Source: an uncultured Christensenella sp. (GTDB lineage Bacteria > Bacillota > Clostridia > Christensenellales > Borkfalkiaceae). Taken from it: 64,000 bases of DNA. The notes beneath the pieces were generated by a model. It saw only the letters and a list, made by a program, of their open reading frames with translations, was not told the origin of the DNA and searched no databases. Positions 59,919-64,000 of this stretch are shown piece after piece. A program made the translations under genes and the position numbers. The stretch spans positions 100,051-164,050 of the forward strand of contig CAJTPB010000001.1 of NCBI GenBank assembly GCA_910578065.1, written 5' to 3'. Within the stretch, counting starts at the first letter, position 1; each line of letters begins with the position of its first letter.

Positions 59919-61565
59919 TTATTCCGATTGTTCTGCAGCGGGCGTTTCCTCTAAGCCTTCCGTTTCCAACGTTGTTTCGAGCAGTTCGCCCACGGTGGAG
60001 GCAAGCGTTTTGGTATACGCTTCCGTATCCGAAGCCTCGCCGTGCACGAATACGATATCCCCTTCGACAAGCACCGTTTCGCCGTCGGGCACCAAACGCT
60101 TATCCCCGCGGAACAACCCCACAACAAGCGCGTCCGAAGGCCAAAGAATATCGCGCACCGCTCTGCCGTCGGCAGGGCTGCCCTTTTGAACGCACAGTTT
60201 TACCGTAAGTTTTTTCAGCGGAGCTTTTGCGCGCTGTTCTTCTAAAATGCCGTCTAACAGCTTATCGTATATGGGTTCGGTGCGGAACACGTCGCCGATC
60301 AAATAGCCCACCGCAACGCCCAAAATAACGGGCGTTAAAAAGGTGAACGACCAAGTGAGTTCCACCACCATAACGATCGCCGTAATGGGCGCCTTTACCA
60401 CTGTAGTGAAGAACGCCGCCATACTGATCATGATCACCGCGTCCGCATAGGCGGGATCCATGCCCATTTTTACGCACAGCAAACTGAGCAGCGCGCCGAG
60501 GCACGCCCCCACCGCGAGCATGGGAATAAACACACCGCAGGGCACACCCGCGCCCATGTTTACGATAGAGATGATAAATTTTAATACGAGTACGATCAAC
60601 AGCGTCGCCCACAGGGGGGAAGAAAACACCGCTTCCACCCCTTCGCTTAAACTGCCGAGCGACTGAATGAGTTCGTGCCCGCCGCCCATTACGTTTACGG
60701 TGATCAAACCGAACGCGCCGCCCAGCAAAAACGGGATGGTCATTTTTCCCATTCCCATCCAAAAGGTGAGTTTTGCGAACAGCTTTTTTGCGCGGAACAC
60801 GAGGAAATAGAACCCCACGCCCGCAAGCCCGCAGATTGCCGCCGCGAACAAAATATATAAATAAGAAAGCATGTTGGGCGCATTCAGCGCGAACGTCGTA
60901 AAAGACGACCCCACCGAAAGCCCCATTGCGGTGCGCAGCAAATTGCGCGTGATGATCGCCGTAATAACGGAAGAAAATGAACAAACGAACACTTCGGGCG
61001 TAAACCGTTTGTGCGCTTCTTCGAAGGCGAACGCCATACCCGTAAGCGGCGCGTTAAAGGCAACCGCAAGCCCTGCGCACGCGCCCCCCGTAATTTGATA
61101 GCGGCGAAGCATTTCCCCCCGCTTTAACAAATCGCTCGTGCCGTATCCGCACGCGCCGCCGATTTGAATGCTCGGACCCTCGCTGCCCGCGGAAAGCCCC
61201 ATAAACACGGTAAACAAACTTGCCGCGAACATGCCCGTAAGCACCTGATACCATTTAAAGCGGATAAGCCCGCGCGTTGCGCCTTCCGTTTGGGGAATGC
61301 CGCTTCCGCGGATCATGGGAATAAAGCGCAGCACCCCGCCGATGACGATCGCCCCGCAAAAGAGCGCCAAAAACAACAGCGGGATAAAGGCGGGATATTC
61401 GCGGAAAAATTCGTAATACCCGCGCGAAAAATCTTCCGCATAAGACGTAAGCACATTGTAAAGGGTGACGACCAGCCCCGCAAACAATCCCGTAAGCGCG
61501 CCCACCGCAACGAGTTGGAACCCGTAATGGTATGCTTTGTCGCCGATTTTTTTCATCTTCTTCAT
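59919..61565 (-). CDS. CLC-type chloride channel/antiporter with TrkA-C domain
   Basis: A 548-residue protein. The CLC membrane domain (about 15-440) has the selectivity-filter motifs in order: GSGIPQTEG, GSEGPSIQIGG with the gating Glu, and CGVFIPMLAVGA. A TrkA-C regulatory domain (about 450-530) follows. The gating Glu is retained, and the fluoride-specific CLC signature is not seen, so chloride/proton exchange is most likely. Transport direction and mechanism cannot be read from the sequence. Confidence 0.93.
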   Translation of the reverse strand: MKKMKKIGDKAYHYGFQLVAVGALTGLFAGLVVTLYNVLTSYAEDFSRGYYEFFREYPAFIPLLFLALFCGAIVIGGVLRFIPMIRGSGIPQTEGATRGLIRFKWYQVLTGMFAASLFTVFMGLSAGSEGPSIQIGGACGYGTSDLLKRGEMLRRYQITGGACAGLAVAFNAPLTGMAFAFEEAHKRFTPEVFVCSFSSVITAIITRNLLRTAMGLSVGSSFTTFALNAPNMLSYLYILFAAAICGLAGVGFYFLVFRAKKLFAKLTFWMGMGKMTIPFLLGGAFGLITVNVMGGGHELIQSLGSLSEGVEAVFSSPLWATLLIVLVLKFIISIVNMGAGVPCGVFIPMLAVGACLGALLSLLCVKMGMDPAYADAVIMISMAAFFTTVVKAPITAIVMVVELTWSFTFLTPVILGVAVGYLIGDVFRTEPIYDKLLDGILEEQRAKAPLKKLTVKLCVQKGSPADGRAVRDILWPSDALVVGLFRGDKRLVPDGETVLVEGDIVFVHGEASDTEAYTKTLASTVGELLETTLETEGLEETPAAEQSE

Positions 61566-61733
61566 TGTAAAACCTCGGTTATGCCGTTTATTTTACCATG
61601 TAACGGCAAACTTGTAAACCGTTTCTAAATTATTTTCCTTTTCAATATAAAATTTTCTCCGTTTCGCTTTATTTTTAATTACCGCTTTGATATAATCAAA
61701 TTGCAAATTCCCGTAATGTAAGAGGTGCGCAGT

Positions 61734-62198
61734 ATGCAGTTTAAAGCCTATGAAATGAAATTAAAAGCGGTAACGAAACAAACATCTCCTTGCATACAGT
61801 GCATTCCCTTTGAAAAACGGTTTTTTGAAGAATATAAACGCATCTACAACGAAAGTTTTTACGATATGCGAAAGAGTTTAGATATAAAACCCTATAACGT
61901 TCTAACTTGCTACGAGCAAATCCGGAAAAAATCCAAAGATATTTTTTTATACTTCATGGAAGGAGAATTAAAAGGCTCCGTTGCCTGTTACGGAAGCGAG
62001 ATCGACGATTTATTCGTCAAGAAAAGCGATCGCAACAAAGGAATCGGAAAGCAGCTTCTTTTATGGGCAATCCGTTCCATTAAAAGCAAAACCGACTCTC
62101 CCGTAACATTGCACGTAGCAGAATGCAACCAAAGCGCCGTAAAACTTTACGAACGCACGGGATTTCTTATTAGCAAAACCGTAACGATTACACTGTGA
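61734..62198 (+). CDS. GNAT-family N-acetyltransferase
   Basis: A 154-residue acetyltransferase. The acetyl-CoA loop is KSDRNKGIGKQLLLWAI and the C-terminal motif is NQSAVKLYERTGF. GAGGTG lies eight bases before the ATG at 61734, which is preferred over an upstream GTG. A TATAAT at about 61690 suggests its own promoter. Substrate unknown. Confidence 0.88.
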   Translation: MQFKAYEMKLKAVTKQTSPCIQCIPFEKRFFEEYKRIYNESFYDMRKSLDIKPYNVLTCYEQIRKKSKDIFLYFMEGELKGSVACYGSEIDDLFVKKSDRNKGIGKQLLLWAIRSIKSKTDSPVTLHVAECNQSAVKLYERTGFLISKTVTITL

Positions 62199-62215
62199 GG
62201 ATAAACGAAATAATA

Positions 62216-62254
62216 AAGCGCGCTGTCTTTATAAACAAAGACAGCGCGCTTTAT
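62216..62254. terminator. Bidirectional terminator
   Basis: AAGCGCGCTGTCTTT / AAAGACAGCGCGCTT around a short loop, between convergent genes. Confidence 0.9.
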
Positions 62255-62258
62255 AACA

Positions 62259-64000
62259 TTACACCGCCGCAAACTGCGCGCGGTACAGCTCCGCATAAAA
62301 GCCGCCCTTTGCAAGCAGCTGTTCGTGCGTGCCCTGTTCTACGATGTTGCCCGCGTTCATTACCAAAATCAAGTCCGCCGATTGAATGGTAGAAAGGCGG
62401 TGCGCTACGATAAAGCACGTTCTGCCCTGCATCAGCTTTGCAAACGCGTCTTGCACCTTTAATTCGGTACGGGTATCGATCGAGCTTGTCGCTTCGTCTA
62501 AAATCAACATGGGCGGCAGGCACAGCATAATGCGCGCGATACATAAAAGCTGCTTCTGCCCCTGCGAGAGCGCGCCCTCGTCGCCGATCACCGTATCGTA
62601 CCCGTGCGGCAAACGCTTGATAAACGAATGCGCGTGCGCCGCCTTTGCCGCCGCGATCATTTCTTCTTCCGTCGCGTTCGGTTTGCCCATGCACAGATTT
62701 TCGCGCACGGTCGCTTTTTTCAGCCAAGTTTCCTGCAATACCATGCCGTAATTTTTGCGCAGCGATCTGCGGGTGATAGCGCGGATATCCTCTCCGTCTA
62801 CCGAAATGCTTCCCCCGTTTACATCGTAAAAGCGCATTAACAGGTTGATGATCGTCGTCTTGCCGCAGCCGGTCGGACCTACGATGGCGACCCGTTTGCC
62901 CGCAGGCACGTTCACGTTCAGTCCCTCGATCAGTTTCCGCGCGGGATCGTACGAAAAGCGCACGTTCGTTAAGGCGACGTTTCCCTGCGCGCTTTCAAGT
63001 TCTTTTGCACCCTCGTCCGAAATCTGATCTTCCTGCCCGATCAGCGCGAACACGCGGGCGGCGCAAGCGAGCGCGTTTTGAAATTCGGTGATCACTTCCG
63101 TGATCTCGTTAAACGGCTTTGTGTATTGGTTCGAATAGGAAAGGAAGGTAGAAAGATTTCCCACCGTAAACAGTCCGCCCGTAGAAATTACCGTAAACGC
63201 GCCGACCAGCGCGACCGCCGCATACACCACCGAGTTGATAAAACGGGTGGTCGGGTTGGTCGTGGAAGAAAAGAATATGGCGCGGAGCGAACACTTTCTA
63301 AGCCGTTCGTTTACCTCTTGAAACGCTTCTTGATTTTCGTCTTCGTGCGTGTACGCCTTTACCACCTTTAAATTGCCGATCATCTCGTCGATAAACGCCG
63401 TCTGTTCGGCGCGCGTTTCCGACTGCTTTTTAAACATGGAATAGGTGCGCGAAGCGATAAACTTCGCCGCAAACAGCGAAAGCGGAGTAATGCAAAATAC
63501 GATAAGTGCAATCTGCCAACGCATGGCAAGCATAATGCCGAGGGTACCCGCAATGGTGATAATGCCCGTAAACAGCTGCGTAAAGCCCAAAAGCAGACCT
63601 TCGGCAAACTGTTCGGTATCGCTTACGATCACGCTTGCAAGTTCGCCGTAGGCGTGCGAATCGAGATAGCGCAGCGGAAGCGTTTGAATTTTGCGGAAAG
63701 CGTCTTTACGCACGTCCGCCAAAACGTGATAGGCGATTTTGTTGTTGGATAGGCTCATCAGCCACTGGCTGAGGGCGGTTATGCCCACGCACGCGCCGAT
63801 CGCAAGGAATAAATCGCCCAGCCGCGCGTAATCGACGTTGCCCGCCCCGACGATGCAATCGATGGCAAGCCCCACCAAATAGGGCACGGCGAGCGTCATT
63901 GCAACGGTTACAAGGGCGAGCAATACGGTTACCGTAAGATATAACCAGTACGGTTTTAAATAGTGAAGCACGCCTAAAAACGTGCCCTTGTTCTTTGCGC
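62259..64000 (-). CDS. ABC exporter half-transporter (N-terminus beyond window)
   Basis: At least 580 residues of a type IV ABC exporter with six membrane helices (about 10-315) fused to an ATPase. Walker A is GPTGCGKTT, the signature is ALSQGQKQLL, and Walker B is MLILDEATSS, followed by the H-loop IVAHRLS. The frame is open to the window edge (AKNKGTFLGVLHYLKPYW; the GTG at 63971 is not the likely start). Such genes usually come in heterodimeric pairs; the partner would lie outside the window. Substrate unknown: drug, peptide or lipid. Confidence 0.93.
   Translation of the reverse strand, partial: AKNKGTFLGVLHYLKPYWLYLTVTVLLALVTVAMTLAVPYLVGLAIDCIVGAGNVDYARLGDLFLAIGACVGITALSQWLMSLSNNKIAYHVLADVRKDAFRKIQTLPLRYLDSHAYGELASVIVSDTEQFAEGLLLGFTQLFTGIITIAGTLGIMLAMRWQIALIVFCITPLSLFAAKFIASRTYSMFKKQSETRAEQTAFIDEMIGNLKVVKAYTHEDENQEAFQEVNERLRKCSLRAIFFSSTTNPTTRFINSVVYAAVALVGAFTVISTGGLFTVGNLSTFLSYSNQYTKPFNEITEVITEFQNALACAARVFALIGQEDQISDEGAKELESAQGNVALTNVRFSYDPARKLIEGLNVNVPAGKRVAIVGPTGCGKTTIINLLMRFYDVNGGSISVDGEDIRAITRRSLRKNYGMVLQETWLKKATVRENLCMGKPNATEEEMIAAAKAAHAHSFIKRLPHGYDTVIGDEGALSQGQKQLLCIARIMLCLPPMLILDEATSSIDTRTELKVQDAFAKLMQGRTCFIVAHRLSTIQSADLILVMNAGNIVEQGTHEQLLAKGGFYAELYRAQFAAV

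Noticed and set aside
1..64000. CRISPR arrays, transposases, integrases, tRNA or rRNA genes
   Set aside because: None were seen: the intergenic repeats are 110-185 bp tandem units without spacers, and no recombinase motif or tRNA-like cloverleaf was recognised by eye.

Overview
The window is a bacterial chromosome segment of about 48-50% GC with no rRNA or tRNA gene, no insertion sequence, no prophage and no CRISPR array. Several features point to a Gram-positive, low-GC-type Clostridia lineage. These are a T-box leader, an L10 leader, the yqfC-yqfD-phoH-HD phosphodiesterase-ybeY-era-yqzL-recO cluster, YqfC/YqfD typical of endospore formers, many lipoproteins with Cys lipoboxes, QueH and rubrerythrin. 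An uncultured gut Clostridia (Christensenellales-like) is my guess, not something the sequence proves.

Layout. 1-5.6 kb: end of ilvD, a decayed glyoxalase-like gene, then the leucine operon leuC-leuD-(membrane protein)-leuB followed by a YggS-type PLP protein; leuA sits alone at 23-25 kb behind a T-box leader. 5.6-7 kb: an XRE repressor divergent from a tiny membrane protein over a consensus promoter with paired operators, then queH. 7-12.6 kb: an amino-sugar locus (nagB-nagA-aldose epimerase, an enlarged ROK kinase, a divergent AraC regulator). 12.9-22.3 kb: secreted and membrane thiol-redox genes: a 902-aa lipoprotein with a TlpA domain, a small lipoprotein, a polyferredoxin fused to TlpA, a membrane protein ending in a CXXC tail, and a divergent cysteine desulfidase-type enzyme. 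22-31.4 kb: lipoproteins, one of 1937 aa. 31.6-37.9 kb: a PerR/Fur-type regulator, DUF1292 protein, RuvX, several unknowns and a cyclophilin-like lipoprotein. 38-41.6 kb: rpmG-secE-nusG-rplK-rplA-[L10 leader]-rplJ-rplL. 42.3-46.2 kb: a 1287-aa lipoprotein. 46.6-52.7 kb: the recO...yqfC cluster. 53-64 kb: a frameshifted transglutaminase-like gene, gapA, fba, an HtrA-like lipoprotein, rubrerythrin with two coupled micro-genes, a PH-like membrane protein, a CLC channel, a GNAT and the start of an ABC exporter operon.

Two themes stand out. First, a putative cross-membrane thiol-reducing chain: cytoplasmic [4Fe-4S] centres, membrane CxxxCP motifs, an extracytoplasmic TlpA domain fused in the same chain, a partner with a terminal CXXC, and a TlpA lipoprotein nearby. 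Second, at least five long intergenic gaps contain imperfect tandem repeats of 110-185 bp, and in the clearest cases the repeat unit starts inside the 3' end of the neighbouring gene, so gene ends and terminators have been duplicated into the gap. Also notable are two apparently leaderless promoters (araC-type gene and ruvX), a phoH gene with no ATG/GTG/TTG at its expected start, and three micro-genes (yqzL and two behind rubrerythrin).
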